From Chlorokybus atmophyticus (taxonomy: Eukaryota; Streptophyta; Chlorokybophyceae; Chlorokybales; Chlorokybaceae), in the NCBI GenBank assembly GCA_009103225.1, contig RHPI01001946.1, positions 133,484-197,483 on the forward strand: a DNA stretch of 64,000 nucleotides, written 5' to 3'. Below, one piece after another: positions 1 to 12,669 of this stretch; position 1 is the first letter of the stretch; each line of letters starts with the position of its first letter. The translations under genes were made by a program, and so were the position numbers. The notes under the pieces are model-generated. The model was not told where the DNA came from. It did not search any database and saw only the letters and a program-made list of their open reading frames with translations.

Positions 1-127
1 GGGGGGGGTTGAGGGTGAGTGTGTCACTCTCAACTCGGTGTGATGCTTACGCAGTATGTGAAGGGTATGTCGCGGTCACTTGGCGTGAGTCTCCTTACAC
101 TCCCCGAGGGACTCTCGTCGAGCTCGG

Positions 128-567
128 TTAGGCGCACGCTCCACAGGGCACTATGCGGCACGGTCGCCCTCCAATGCCCTTCACACACAATACTGAATCA
201 CCCACACCCACACCCACACTCGAACAACAACAACAACAACAACGCATAACCCAACACTCTTCCTCACCTGCGGCGTCCCGCGGTCGGTTGGCGGCGTCCG
301 AGTCGTTCGGGTTCCACTCGGGGTCGCGGTACTGCGCCGAGTACGACTTGGGAGGGGAGGGCTTCTTGTCCGAGACCTCCAGGATGAGGTCGCCGCCCCT
401 GCCTGGTGAAGTTGTTGTTGTTGTTGTTGTTGTTGTTGGGGTGGGTGGGGGTTTGGGGTTGGGGGGTGGAGAGGTACCTGTTGGGTTTGGGACAAAGGCG
501 AGGTTGAGGGGGACTGCGCCGTGCATGCCTTGGATGTGGAGCTCGCGGCGCTCTGAGTCAGTATAGT

Positions 568-615
<48 letters not shown>

Positions 616-2098
616 GTGGCGTACGCGTGTGCTGAAGACGTAAGTGTTACCAGAGAAGCCATGGTTGTCGGGGTCGTAGATGGTGTGCGCCATGATGTTC
701 TCTTCCACATGCCAAAACCCGTGTATCGTCCCATCAATCTGGTCGATGCATGTATGTGTCACATGATGCAACATGATGTTTACGTAACAGAAACACCAAA
801 GCAGCAACAATCTCGCATTTACCTCCACTATGCAGCCGGGCGGCGGATGCAACCCCTTGAACGGGTGCGTGACCTGACAGAGACATCTTTGTAAAATGCA
901 CACGCATCCTCGCAAAACATATACACACGCACGAAAACGTGTATGTGTGTGCATGCACACACATACAGACAGAGAGACACATAATCACATGCAAAAGCAC
1001 ATGCACATGCACACATGAATCAACTGGCTTTTCAATGTGGTAAACAGACAGAGTCTGATTGTGTTGTACCAACCCAACAGTGTCAACCCCACACCTGCAG
1101 TTCTTTGCGGAAAGCCGGCACGCCTCTTCGATCCACTCGCAAGAACCGAAACAGATAGAGCCCCGGGTCTTTGCTGTGTCAACACAACATCCCAACATTA
1201 CAGTGTTGGTGCTCTTTATGTTGGCATAGACAGATGAGAGAAGCCCTTACCTAAGGTGTCCGTTGACTATGAAGAGGTCAGGGTACTCTCCCCCGAACAC
1301 GAACCCGGCACCGATCTGACGTGTTGAACAACAACAAAAACAAGTTGCGTGTGAGGGGTGGGTGGGTGGGTGGGTGTGGTGTACACATGCACGTGCAAAT
1401 GCGTACGGGGATGGTGTCGTGGCCGGCGGAGAGGATGTTGGGGAAGAGCGCGTCGCCCTCCTCGTCCTCGAAGGACGCCGCCATCAGTGGCCTGCGTGTG
1501 GGTGTGGGTGTGCGGATGAGTGTGCTTGTACAGATGCGCGTGTGGGCGTGTGCATGTGGTCTTCTGCACGTGCGGTTGTACGCGTATGTGCACAGAGCGA
1601 GTGAGTGACCTCTCATGCACGCTTATGTAGGTGTATGCATCTGTGCATGCAGATAGTAGCAAGTTCCCTTGTGATGCACCACCATCGCAGTCGTACGATA
1701 AGTGAGAGGCGATAGTCACATGTAACAGCGTTGCAGAACATAATGTTCGCAACGATGCAGTTGTGTGCGTCATCGCTGCAGCAATTGTGCTATGTCATGC
1801 AGCTTGGCTAGCAAAGATCTGCTTTGACGCTTGTTGTGTAACAACCAAGCAGACAAGAGAAGTATTACGGAAAAATCTAAGACCATTCCGTGACCATATC
1901 AAAAGTCATTGCGATGCATTGCATATATACCACACATACGCACAACAGCACACATGTCACGTGTGCTTATTGCGGAAACACGCAAAGATGCACTCACTGG
2001 CCGCCTTCAAAGCATTGTGCCTGCCCTGAAGAAGCCACCAGCAAGCTAAAACCCCACAACCAGGCGGCGCACACCACCCGAGTCCAGGGGTGCCTCAT
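128..2098 (-). CDS. Secreted protein, probable VCBS/FG-GAP-like beta-propeller; nine-exon model
   Basis: Exons on the minus strand: 2098-1998, 1491-1407, 1315-1251, 1173-1095, 873-823, 738-651, 552-478, 402-268, 192-128. All junctions are GT-AG and the 744 nt total stays in frame (247 residues). The start begins MRHPWTRVVCAAWLWGFSLL, a clear signal peptide ending near SSGQA. The mature part has short repeats such as GEYPDLFIVNGHL and DPGLYLFRFLRVDRRGVPAF, which resemble VCBS/FG-GAP blades, followed by GGDLILEVSD. I infer a secreted or wall-associated propeller; I cannot name a family. The last exon is weak: its acceptor lies in GT-rich sequence and it adds a Cys-rich tail, so the true 3' end may lie beyond the left edge. 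The intron before 552 has a (CT)n(CA)n tract, in sense, beside its acceptor. It is co-oriented with the other secreted gene at 7221-11650. Confidence 0.6.
565..613. repeat. (TG)n(AG)n compound microsatellite
   Basis: About 49 bp of TG repeats passing directly into AG repeats on the plus strand. It lies inside an intron of the minus-strand gene 128-2098, where it reads as a pyrimidine-rich CT/CA tract ending 12 bases before the acceptor of the 552-478 exon. Confidence 0.9.
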
Positions 2099-3303
2099 CC
2101 TCCCTCGAGCAGCACCCGCCACCCTCGCCACAATCATCACGCTCAGATTCCAAACAAGAACCCGTTGCCGATCATAGAAACATTGCAACCTACAGAGCAA
2201 TGGTCGTATGAAGCATACTAATCAAGGCTAACTCCAACAACACAGCATGTCGGTGTTGAACTTTTCTTCTCCTCTCCTTATTCAGCCGTGCTTGTGGGCT
2301 GTGGGCGGCAACCTGCCCAGTCACAACGAACACGTGAGCGGCCTCACCGTTACCCGCAGCGACGTACTAGAAACCTTAAGCAGAGCAGCGTCTTACAAGC
2401 GACTTTCGCTCAGGTCCCGCGGCTGGATGGCGCGCGCCAAGCGTCCGATCCTTCAGAACCCTCATCCTGATCCCATCAAAGTGCGTGCCCCTGACCCGTG
2501 CGCGCCGCTGACGCAGTGCCATGTAGGACCCGAGTGCTGTGGGCCCCCTGTTGGGGGGCCCAATCTGTGGGGGCCAAAATGATGAAGGGTTGGGTCCTTT
2601 CCGGGCTGCGTGACTCTGACAATGACGGCGGCTTTGCTGCGTTTCGCTCCAGTTCAGGACCTTTTTTCCAGTGTTTCACTTGGTCATGAGAGGCTGCGTG
2701 CAACTGACAAACTGCGGGGAGACGTTGCCTTGGACTGTCAGACGCACGCTTTCATGCATGGGCTGTCACTGACAACCTCGAGAGCCGCCACAGTTCCCAA
2801 CCCCATCGGGACGCAACACGACTGTGTCATGACAACGCTTTTCGACTTCGCGAGCATTCCCCCCTGCCCAAATTCTCGGATGACGAACACTCAGACTCCG
2901 TTTGGGACTCCGCGTGAGGGCTGCCAAAGTGGCAGTGGTGCTCATCAACGAATGACGACAACGTTCTTATTGTTGATAAGTTCTCAAGGATAGGGACACG
3001 CCTTTCACGCGCGTCGTGATAGGGGCCCGCAAAAGTCCACATCCATACCGAACTTCTATGCCTGAGCAGATATCCTGTTGCCGCGTGCGTAGAAAACAGA
3101 TATCTACACGAGGGGAAAGCAATAGGCCGAGGCGTAAAGTGCGATTGAGCTTTAATTATTTGCGGACGTCACGCGGCGGCGGCGGCGGCAGCGGCGGTGG
3201 CGACGTTGGTGATATGGTTGGTGGCGGGGTTAGCGGGTTACATCAGTGTGGGAGGGTGTAGCTGTGGCGCGTGAGAGGTTGAGGGTAGCTGGGTTGCGTT
3301 GTG
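2099..3303. other. Intergenic, shared 5' region of two divergent genes
   Basis: Between the start of the minus-strand secreted gene and the start of the plus-strand phosphatase. Open frames here are short and overlap on both strands, with no recognisable domain. A GC-rich patch with GGGCCC-type inverted repeats sits near 2540-2580. A GGC triplet tract at 3173-3203 lies about 100 bases before the phosphatase ATG. Confidence 0.6.
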
Positions 3304-5902
3304 ATGCTGATGGCGGCGGTGGCGACGCTCTCGAGGCCGCCCAGGGACTCCTCGGAGGGCATGGGGCCAGGGCTGTTGTCGGCGTCCGGGACGACGGCGG
3401 TGTCGGCGGCAGCCGTTGTGTCGGCAGCGGAGCCCTCACCTCAGACAGCCACGCTGTCTACTGCACAGCAGCAGCAGGCTGCAGAGACAGCCTCCGCCGC
3501 CTGGCAGCAGGACCACCCCTCAGCCTTGGAGCAATTCGCCAGCTGCGTTGGGCGTGCTGTTAAAGTGAGTGTGCAAAACCCTAGCGCCTATGCTATAGTA
3601 GATCCTGGCATCATGCATGCTTCAGGCCGCGCATGCCAGCAAGCATTGGTTTGTGAATATCTTTGTTGGCCTGTTTTGGTGGGGTACTTTCGTGCCATGC
3701 ACACCAGCAGAGCTTCTTTGGAGCATGCAAGCATACATGAAGTAGAATTGGCAGATCCAAACTGGATAGCTGCCTTGTGCGCCTGGCTTTCAACGCGACG
3801 CTCTTAGCCAAGGCGTCAAAATCACTGTGCCGGCAAGTACACTTCAACGGCAGACTGTGTGGATGCCTGTGTAGTGTGTGGAACGTCTGCGGTCGTAGGG
3901 ACAAATCTTTTACAGCGAGTTCAATGCTAAGCACAGTTCTCAGCAGGAACACAGGCCCATTAAACCAAACGCATGCTAGTCTGTCAGTGCACAGCCAGCA
4001 GCACAAGCGTGGATGCGGACATTCACGTGTGCATACATGAACATAGTCAACAGTCCTCTCACAATCCATACACATGCATGTACACGCTACCCACCCACCC
4101 ACATACAGCACTCTGACCCCCCACCCCTCTCCCTCTCTCAGTCCAACAAGCACATCGCGGTGTTCCTGGACTACGACGGCACGCTCTCCCCGATCGTCCC
4201 GGATCCCGACAAGGCGTTCCTCAGCGACGCGATGCGGGCGGCCGTCAGGGAGGTCGCGGGGATGTTCCCGACGGCGATCATATCGGGAAGAGGAAGGGAA
4301 AAGGTGGGGTCTTGTTTTGTAATTTGGATGTTGTTGTGTTCGCATTTGAGTACTCTGGTGTGTATGCATACGTACAGGCACACATGCAAGAGTACACTGA
4401 CACAGACGAGCGCGTGCACACAGTGTGTGTGTGTGTGTGGGCGCGTGCACGCGAGTGCATGAGCGTGCACGCACACACACGCACACATGCACACAGACTG
4501 TGTGCGAGCGAGTGCACATGCTTGCATGCCGAACTACTGCGCGTGTGCACATGTACGTGTGGCTTTTGACTTAACTAAAGTCCAACTCGTGTGCAGGTTT
4601 CATCTTTTGTCCAGTTGGGCGAGCTTTACTACGCCGGCTCGCACGGGCTGGATATCGCCCGAGGCTTGCCGCGCACCAGCAGCAGCGAATCGGATGTCGG
4701 CGGCAGCTCGAACAGCAGCGGCTTCAGCACCCCGGATAGAAATACCGATGACAGCACAGATGAGAACAACTGTGTCCTTGCACAGGTGAGTGTGCGTGTG
4801 TGCGCGCATGTGTGTGTACACAATGTGCTCAAGGTGTGTCTGACTTGTGTTGGTTTGTTTGCAGCCTGCACTCGAGCACTTGGCGCTTATGCACAGCATG
4901 GCGGACCAGCTTTCGTCAGCTGTGAAGACCATCCCGGGAGCACTGTGAGTGCACACTGTCGGGTCTCTCTACTCTCACGCAGTCACATGCTCATTGGCAT
5001 GTTGGGTTCCCAACGTTCTGTCTCTCCTGCAGTGTTGAGCACAACACGTTTACGGTATCCGTGCACTACCGCTGCGTGAAGAAGGATGAGTGGGCGGGCG
5101 TGGCGCGCGCGGTGCAGGAGATTGTCGCCCCGCACGCAAAGGAGATACAAATCACACATGGCAGAAAGGTAGTTGCCCCACACGCGCAAGTCACACATGG
5201 AGTTGCAGTGTATAAGGCTCATGCATGTTGGGTTGCCAGGTGTTGGAGATTCGGCCGCGCGTGGCGTGGGACAAAGGCAAGGCGCTGGAGTTCCTGCTGG
5301 AGCTGCTTGGCATGTTGCCAACATCATCACAATCATCATCATCGATGTCGTCGTCCTCATCGTCACGGGGCCCAGCTGAAGTCCATGCATTGTACATTGG
5401 CGACGACCGCACCGACGAGGACGCCTTCAAGGTGTGTTATACGCATGAGAAAGTTTCCTTCAATGCATGCGGCTGTCTTCATGTAATTGTCGCTCGCTTG
5501 CGGCGTTGTTGGTTTGCTGTTGTGGCTGTGGTTCCTATGGTATCAACTTAAAGGATATCTCCGCAGGTGCTTCGCAAGCGTGGGGTTGGACATGGTATAC
5601 TTGTTTCAACAGTTGTGAAGGAGACTGCCGCAGACTTCACGCTCAAGGTACAGGAAAACCAAGAAGCCACATAGCGTGTGTGTGCGTGCGGTTGTGCTTG
5701 TCTGATGGACAGTCCGAGTGCGTGGCTTGTGTGCATGTGCGGGTTATTCCCTCTGAAGGACAGTGTGAGTAATATACGGCGCGTGCAGGACCCTTCAGAG
5801 GTGATGTTGTTCTTACAAAAGCTAGTCGATTGCCGACGGCAACAACAAGAGGAACAAGTCGATGGGGAGAGACGGGTGGACGCGCTGGCTGCAGCATCAT
5901 GA
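3304..5902 (+). CDS. TPP: Trehalose-6-phosphate phosphatase
   Basis: Removes phosphate from trehalose 6-phosphate to give trehalose, the last step of trehalose synthesis; in plants the substrate is also a sugar-status signal. Exons 3304-3564, 4142-4303, 4597-4785, 4865-4944, 5033-5168, 5240-5431, 5567-5647, 5789-5902 join in frame to 404 residues. HAD-family motifs are plain: [12 protein letters not shown] with the catalytic Asp pair near residue 93, [24 protein letters not shown], and [10 protein letters not shown] near the end. The HPSAL motif before the core is typical of plant TPPs. The first 60 residues are Ala/Ser/Gln-rich, perhaps disordered or a targeting leader. A Ser-rich insert lies in exon 6 just before [15 protein letters not shown]. 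Start: first ATG in frame, with another ATG two codons on. Family assignment is firm; leader and exact start are less certain. Confidence 0.93.
4304..4596 (+). other. Intron with alternating purine-pyrimidine tract
   Basis: The second intron of the phosphatase gene. From about 4360 to 4560 it is almost wholly TG, CA, CG and TA steps, including a pure GT run near 4420-4438. Such sequence can adopt Z-DNA under negative supercoiling. Similar tracts fill introns of several neighbouring genes (see findings). Confidence 0.75.
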
Positions 5903-7220
5903 AACCGTTTCTCCCGTGCTCTGATGAGGGGTTTTGGTTTTGGTGTGGGCGTTGCGCGCAAAGGCGGTTGTTACCAAGTGTACGTGTGGTACATATGCAG
6001 CGAGGGAGAATGGACTTGTGGGTTTGCGGCATACATACGCAGACATACATACTAATAAGTTGCCATGAGCTACCAAGTTACAAGCTGCCTGAGTTGGATA
6101 AAAGGCTGGCGGATGCGCTGCGGAAAGGCTGATAGAGTCACGAGTTGTAGAGAGTTCAGAGTTCTCTGAGTGTAGCATTAGCTAATTACCCAAGTAGCTT
6201 AGCTGAAGTGTAAGGGATACATGTCTGTGCGAAGGTGTGCAGTTGCAACCAGTAGTAGTCGTTGAGGTTGAGCTTGATGTTGTGTGATCTTGCTGTGCTG
6301 GTAACGCATGCTTGTAATGACGCGTACATACGGTAGTGGTTTCTCGTTCTCTTAAGGTAAGGCATGCTGGTAGTGCATGGTATGCTGTAGCGCTGACATG
6401 TTCTTTACGCACAGGAACAACACATCCGTATATCTGTGCACGCAGTTAGCAGCAATAGCAAGCAGCAAGCTGGTAGCTTGCCCTATCCATCCATGACACT
6501 GACCCTGCTCATCATCCAATCGTCTTGTTATATTCCCAAGCTCACAATTGCCTCAGCATCATGCGGCGGAGCTTGCCAATGGGCAACCGGAGGATGCGGG
6601 AGTTTAGTTTACCGTAGCATACTTTTGCTCAACATCCCACATCATTACACCTGCACTGCTGCTGCTCAACCTCGTGACTCTCTCACCCACCTGCTGCCAG
6701 TGCCCTCAAGGCCTCCTTGCATCCCTCTGCAAACTGTTGCTGCATTGCATAGGCAAAGACTATGGCATTCACGCACTAACCTAGCATAACATCTCTTATA
6801 GCAGGGGGGAGTAGCGAAGACTAGCCATGCCCCCCTTGACATAAATGTATGTGATCCCCGCTTGGGTATATTGATTTGGATGGTAACTTGTGATCAAGAA
6901 CATACAGCCGCATTGCATAGGCAAGGACAATAATGCTACTGAACAAACTTAACTACACGGCATCACAAGCAACGGTGCTAGTAGTTGCGTGAAGTCACAT
7001 AGTGTTGCATGCGCGCGCTTATACTCTATGTCAATGACCTCGGCATAAAACATGTGATACATAATGTCACTGACATTTTCGACACAAGTGTATTACTGCT
7101 TGCATGCTTGCAATGATACAATGCATGCGTGTCAGTTTGGCTACATGCATTTCGCACAGGTGAGCGCAACCGCATCTGTACTTACAATGTGCAATCACGT
7201 GTTTACAGTTACAACTCCAA
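5903..7220. other. Intergenic between two convergent genes
   Basis: Lies between the 3' ends of the phosphatase (plus) and the beta-helix gene (minus). Several open frames of 60-137 codons occur, but none shows domain-like composition or splice-consistent extension. A short near-repeat, TGCATTGCATAGGCAAAGAC and a close variant, occurs near 6742 and 6911. No gene seen. Confidence 0.6.
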
Positions 7221-9147
7221 TCACAACTCCAACAACTCCATCGCTGAGACCAAAAGAGTCCCCACATCCATCTCCCCACGCACCACGCTATTCGCATCCC
7301 TCTCATCCCCGCTCTGGTACTCATCGAACGTCACAACCTCCCCTGCACACTTCACTCTCGCCACCCCACCCAACACATAAAACTCGTTGAAGTCCGTCAA
7401 CGGCGCATTGACAACACACTCATCAAAGTCGTAAACAACATCTTCACGCAACATCACGCACGTGTTGTTGTACCACCTCTCTTGCAAGGTTGTATCATCC
7501 CTCTTCGCGCCATCCCCACTCGCACAATATGGCACAAAGAAGAAGTCATCTGAGGGAGAGTTGACTGAACCCCTCCCTCTCATTGCGGGTTGTGCATCGG
7601 GGTGTAGGTACATGTTGTTCGTGACGGTCTTGCTGTGTCCCATGAAGGTCTTGTACCCGCCGTATACGAGGACGTTGTGCGTGTCGGTGTAGTGGGCGGA
7701 CCCGTCGTCGTGGTCGATCGGCCACACGGAGAAGTAGTTGCCGATAATCAGGTTGCGCCTTATGAAGGACTCGGATGGGTGCAACGAGGGTGCTTCCGGG
7801 TTGGCAACGTTGGTTATGTATGGCAAGCGATCCCACGAGTTGAAGGCACCTGAGAAGAACATATGTCATCAGCAACATGTTTGTGTTGGTTCGTACGCAC
7901 GCGCGCATCACAACGACTTCATCCCACGCACTCTACGCGTTCATATCAGTAACCATGTGTAGCATATCTCACCATGGTCAGCTGACTCCCGCACAAAGTT
8001 GAACATAAGGTTCTTCTCCACCACATTGCCACCCCCGAACCCATCATTAAAGTTAATCCCCGACCTCGGCCCTGCACACACACAGTACACACATAACAAC
8101 ACACCCAACAAACAACCTCAAGTATACACTCACCATTGAACAACACATTCCCCCTTATCGTCGTCCCACACGCCACGCTCTGAAAGTACGCCGCGCTCTG
8201 TTTCACATACACACCCACATCCCTCACCACATTGCCCTCAATCACCGTCCCTTTGGGGTGATTCCCACCCGTGCCGTCAATGAGATCAGCATGGCCGACA
8301 GCGATGATGCCACTTGCGCCTGGCTTGGAGATGGAGTTGTTGGTGATGGTGGTGTTGCGGGCGTAGTTGCTGATGACGAGGGCGTGGCCGTCGAGGGAGG
8401 AGAAGGTGCAGTTGGAGATGGTGATGTGCTCGGCACCTGCGTGCGTGTGCGTGTGCGTGTCATATGCACGCGCACCGACATGCGTGTACAGGTGTATGTG
8501 TGCGTGTGCGTGTGTGATTGAAAATGTATGCCAACGTGTACATGTGTAATTGCACACGTATGTATGTCTGAATATCTGCCTATGCACTTGCTTGCGTGCG
8601 TGCACATGCGGGTGTGTGCACACACACTCATATCCCTCTCACCTTCAATGAACACCGCTCCATCCCGATGTATCGCCCAATCCCCTCCCCCCGGCACTTC
8701 ATGTCCTTTCATATACGTCGCCTCCGCACACTCAAACCCAACATTCTCAATCTTCACCCCTCTCACCGGCTCACTCCTTGTACCCACAATCCCAACCACA
8801 CGCGCGAACTGCGTCGCGACGAAGCGAGTGTGGGAAGTGATGGTTGAGTTGGGGTAGTAGAAGAGGCGGTTGGATTGAGTGGAGTGAAACCACTCGCCGG
8901 GAGTGTCTACTTCTTCGAATATGTTGTCGATGTAATACTCGGCGCCGTGGGGCCAACCGCGGGCTTCCTGTATGTGTGGGTGTACTCAAAGTTGTGGAGT
9001 ACCAGTTGTCTGTGTTACAACACTTTTGTGGGCTGATACACATGGGTGAGACCCTGATAACAGGAAACAGCAGCAACCACCTGGTAGGTCTTTACATACG
9101 TCAACGTGCTTTGAGGTGCACACATATAGCTAAGAGTGCGCGTGCAA

Positions 9148-9182
<35 letters not shown>

Positions 9183-11650
9183 CGCCTCATCAGCGATGTA
9201 CGCGTGCTGTACAGACCAATGATAGATACACTTGTGTCGCGGTAGCATTATCAATTATCAACTTGTTTCCACACCTGGAAGCCACCCTCTCCAAATAGCA
9301 AAGTCCCAGTGCTGTCATCCCTCTCTCGCACTCTGAACTGCCACCCGCCCCAGTACCTGAAAGAGCAGCGACACAACATAACAGTCACACATAACAACAT
9401 CACACAGTATAGCATGGTGAATGTGTGGGCTGTCTCTCTCTCTCTTACCCTCCGTGCAATGCGTGCACGATGGCGGTTTGGGGCTCCTTCCACGCCCTCG
9501 GGAAGGTCCCGTTGGCGAAACGGACACCGCGCGGGACTTTGTACGTCGACGCCGCGCCACCCTGAAAGGTGTATGCGTGTGCTCACTGTTGGTACTATCA
9601 GTGTGACAAGACAACATGCAGACTGTCTCACCTGTGGAGATGGCAGAGCCCAGTATGACTGGGGAGGGTGGAAGGGAGCAGCTGCACCGCCGATGCCCAT
9701 CGCAAATGTCTGGCAGTTACGTGTGTGTGTGTGTGCGTGCGTGCGTGCGCGCGCGTGAGTGTGCGGGTATCTGTATGTGCGCGTACATGTGCATGTGCCT
9801 ATGTGTCTATGCGCGTCATGGGCATACCAGTGCACTGTCGAACCCAACGCGGTTTGCTTTGAAGTTGTTTTGGGCATCATCACAACCTCACCTTGAAATG
9901 ATCACCCATGCGGAAAGGAGCCGTAATGTTTACTATCAACGGTGGGCTTGGAACCGGCGCAGGCGGCAGCCAATCCTCTGGCTTGGTCTTGATGTAACCC
10001 GTGTCATCCGCTACAACACACCATCATATACACAGTCACACACGCACACGCACGCAGGCACGCACACATATCCACACTTACTTACTCCACAGTCCCTGTC
10101 TCTCGGGGTCTGCGTTGGGCCACCTCGCCCGCACCGCCCTCTTGCCATCGACGAACAGACCCGAGAAGGGGAGGACGTCATCGGGCAGCTTGGCGGAGAG
10201 GATGGGACCGGAGCCTTCTTGCCTCCACTCCAATCCTGAGGGACAAAGTGTATTGATCAGTGGCTTGGCGTGAAAACAACCACAACAATAACAACAGCAA
10301 CAGCAACACCAACAGTGACAATGCGAACAACAATGGCAACGAGACCACCACCACAACCGACCACCACCACCACCACAACAACATCAACAACAGCAAATGA
10401 GACCTCACAGCAGCCACATCCCCCCCCCCCCTCTCCCCCCCAAACACACACAACAAACATACATCAACAACCACTCTCATCACCCCCACCACACCCCTCC
10501 CCCTCACCTGTCAGTCTCTTCCCCCCGCTGATCACCGCCTTCCCGTCGCCTCTGATGTGGAGTCCGCTGTCGTACGGGGTCAGGAGGAGGGGGCGGGTCA
10601 CGTAGCAAACGCCGGAGAGGAGGAGGAGGCGGGGGGAGTGAGGAGTTGATGGTGTTGTTGATGATGATGTTGTTTGTGGGTGGGAGCGGAGGAGGGCGAG
10701 GCCAGCCTGGGGGCGGGACAGGGATTAGTGTGGGTGTAGTGCGAGGCGTGCGAAGGTGTGGAGGTAAGTAGTAGCTGATGTGGTTCTGTGTGAAGGTAGC
10801 AAAGTGTGGAGTAGCCGCAGTGCGATATATAGATGATGTGTTGTACCGCATGAGACTATGCCACAGTTTGTGTCGGTGCGTGCGCAAGCATGTGTGTGGA
10901 TGAGCGTGCGTGCACGCACGTGGACGCGAGTGGCTGTGGCAGTGGGCGCCCCGAGCGTGCGCATGTGCATGTGTGTATCTTGCCTCCATTGTGCCGAGAG
11001 GGTTGGTGCGACTCCCGTCACCATCATCCTTACCCAAATAGCAGTCCACATACACCGTGCGCACGTACTCCCCTCCGGTTCCACCACCATTATCACTGTT
11101 GCCATGTTGTTGTCGCTGTTCTTGTTCTAGCAACTCTGCCCTTCTTGTAGCTGAGCTGGCTGCACGAACAGAACACGCGCATGCATGGATTTGTTGCTTG
11201 CAAGAGGGGACAATGATCAAAGCAATTGCGTGAAGGGGAAAGAGCAGGCATGGGCATGGCACAATATTGTGTGTTTCACACCTTTTTGTTTGGGCAGAGT
11301 GCGGTTGCATAGCTCGGCGAGCTGCAGTGCGTCGAATGCGGCGTCAAAGCTTCCACACCTCGGCAACAGCTGTGCAGTGGAAGGGTGTGCTTGGGTGCGC
11401 ATGCTCGCAACCACACACGCACACGCACACGCACACACCTTCCTCACCGCTTCGCATATCACAACCACGTCTACACACGCTGATGCAACGTCTACTTCAC
11501 CTTCCTCGCGTAGTCGTACGCGAGCCCCCTGACCGCGCAGTCCCACTCCGGATCGGCCTCGCCTCGGACTGCAGGCAGGATGACAACGAGGAGGAGAAAG
11601 AGGAGGAGGGGGAGGAGGGGGAGGGGGAAGACGGACATGCGGCTGCTCAT
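7221..11650 (-). CDS. Secreted right-handed parallel beta-helix (pectin-lyase-fold) protein
   Basis: Thirteen exons: 11650-11501, 11369-11282, 11159-10984, 10706-10508, 10235-10086, 10010-9892, 9709-9632, 9561-9449, 9356-9275, 8967-8643, 8436-8134, 8071-7973, 7849-7221. They total 2511 nt in frame, 836 residues. It opens with MSSRMSVFPLPLLPLLLFLL and a Leu-rich signal peptide cleaved near AVRG. Then come VYVDCYLGKDDGDGS, a GVCYVTRPLLL...DSGLHI block, FVDGKRAVRARWPN, YYIDNIFEEVDTPGEWF, and beta-helix repeats ITISNCTFSSLDGHALVIS and TTITNNSISKPGASGIIAVG. Many N-x-S/T sites suggest glycosylation. The order resembles polysaccharide-active beta-helix proteins such as GH141-like families, but I cannot name a substrate or catalytic residues. 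The intron after 10984 has a GC donor. Likely an extracellular or wall enzyme. Confidence 0.85.
10978..10983 (-). other. GC-AG intron donor
   Basis: The exon 11159-10984 of the beta-helix gene ends GAG and the intron begins GCAAGA. No GT donor nearby keeps the frame, while GCAAG with the AG acceptor at 10707-10708 joins EA to GLALL in frame. This is the usual form of a GC-AG intron. Confidence 0.7.
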
Positions 11651-12391
11651 CTGGGTGGCAGGCGTGCATGGTGGATGAGTGGTGGGGTCGTGTGTGGGGT
11701 TGTAGGTTGTGGTCTGTGGCATGCATGCATGCATGCATGCAGTCCTGAATATAACAAGTGTAGTAGACAAGGCTGCACTGCGGAGCGTTGTCATGATGCG
11801 AAGAGGGTTTGGTTGATCGGCATTGTTCGTATCAGTCACAGATTCGTGCCTTTCATCAATGAAGCAAGCTGCAAGGGCTGCTCAAGTTGGACCATGATGG
11901 ACAAGTTGAAGAACACGAACCCAACTACCCAGATGCATGCATGCCCGCATACCTTGCACATGTCAGCGGTGTCTCTCTTGTGCGCCTCTGTGTGGAAAGA
12001 TGTGGACTACAAAACATGTAATCACAACAAGTAAAGCAGGAAGAACACATGTAGACACCATCACCACAGCCAGCAGCAACGATCACTCCGGCCTGCAACC
12101 GCCTCGGCACACACTTCAAGTTGAAGAAGCATGTGTCGTCCACCCCACTAATGTTGTGCTCGGGCGCACAAGGCGCACAAGAGGTCGCAACTCCATCCAC
12201 AATGCAACATCAACATCAGCAGGTATCGCCGATATCGATGGGTGGCTTATCCAGGACACGCTATCCTCGAAACGGAAGCACGGACACGAACCGGAACAAC
12301 GGCGGCAGCAGAAGATTCCGCTCAGGATCTGACGAGTCATAACGGCTGTGTTGCGGCTTGGAAGAGAGAGCGGAAGTTTCGGGAGTTACGA

Positions 12392-12433
12392 GTCGTGTAA
12401 CGGAGTCGCTCAGTTACGACTCCGTTACACGAC
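12392..12433. repeat. Perfect inverted repeat, 17 bp arms and 8 nt loop
   Basis: Arms 12392-12408 (GTCGTGTAACGGAGTCG) and 12417-12433 are exact reverse complements, separated by CTCAGTTA. On RNA it would form a strong hairpin. Function unknown. Confidence 0.95.
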
Positions 12434-12669
12434 GTCCCCCAGTCTCTTGTCGCGTGTCTGAGGAGGCGCAGCCTCGGTTAAACCCCTCACGTGACCCCCC
12501 CACTGGTCTTCCGACAACTAACCAGCTTGCAACGATATCGACATTGGACCCTTATCAATTTACTAACAGAGGTAAGGCAAAAGATATCTGCGGCTGTTTG
12601 GCCTTTTGGTGTTTGGTTTTCGTCTCCTCCGTTCAGGCGTCAAGCGTGGAACTGCGGTTTGATGTGGGC

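Noticed and set aside
568-1616. Open frames full of Cys-Val, His-Thr or Arg-Glu dipeptides
   Set aside because: Translations of TG and AG microsatellites; not proteins.
3611-4552. Long minus-strand open frame (313 codons) across the phosphatase region
   Set aside because: Cys/His/Arg/Thr composition comes from antisense TG/CA intron repeats, and it overlaps clear plus-strand phosphatase exons.
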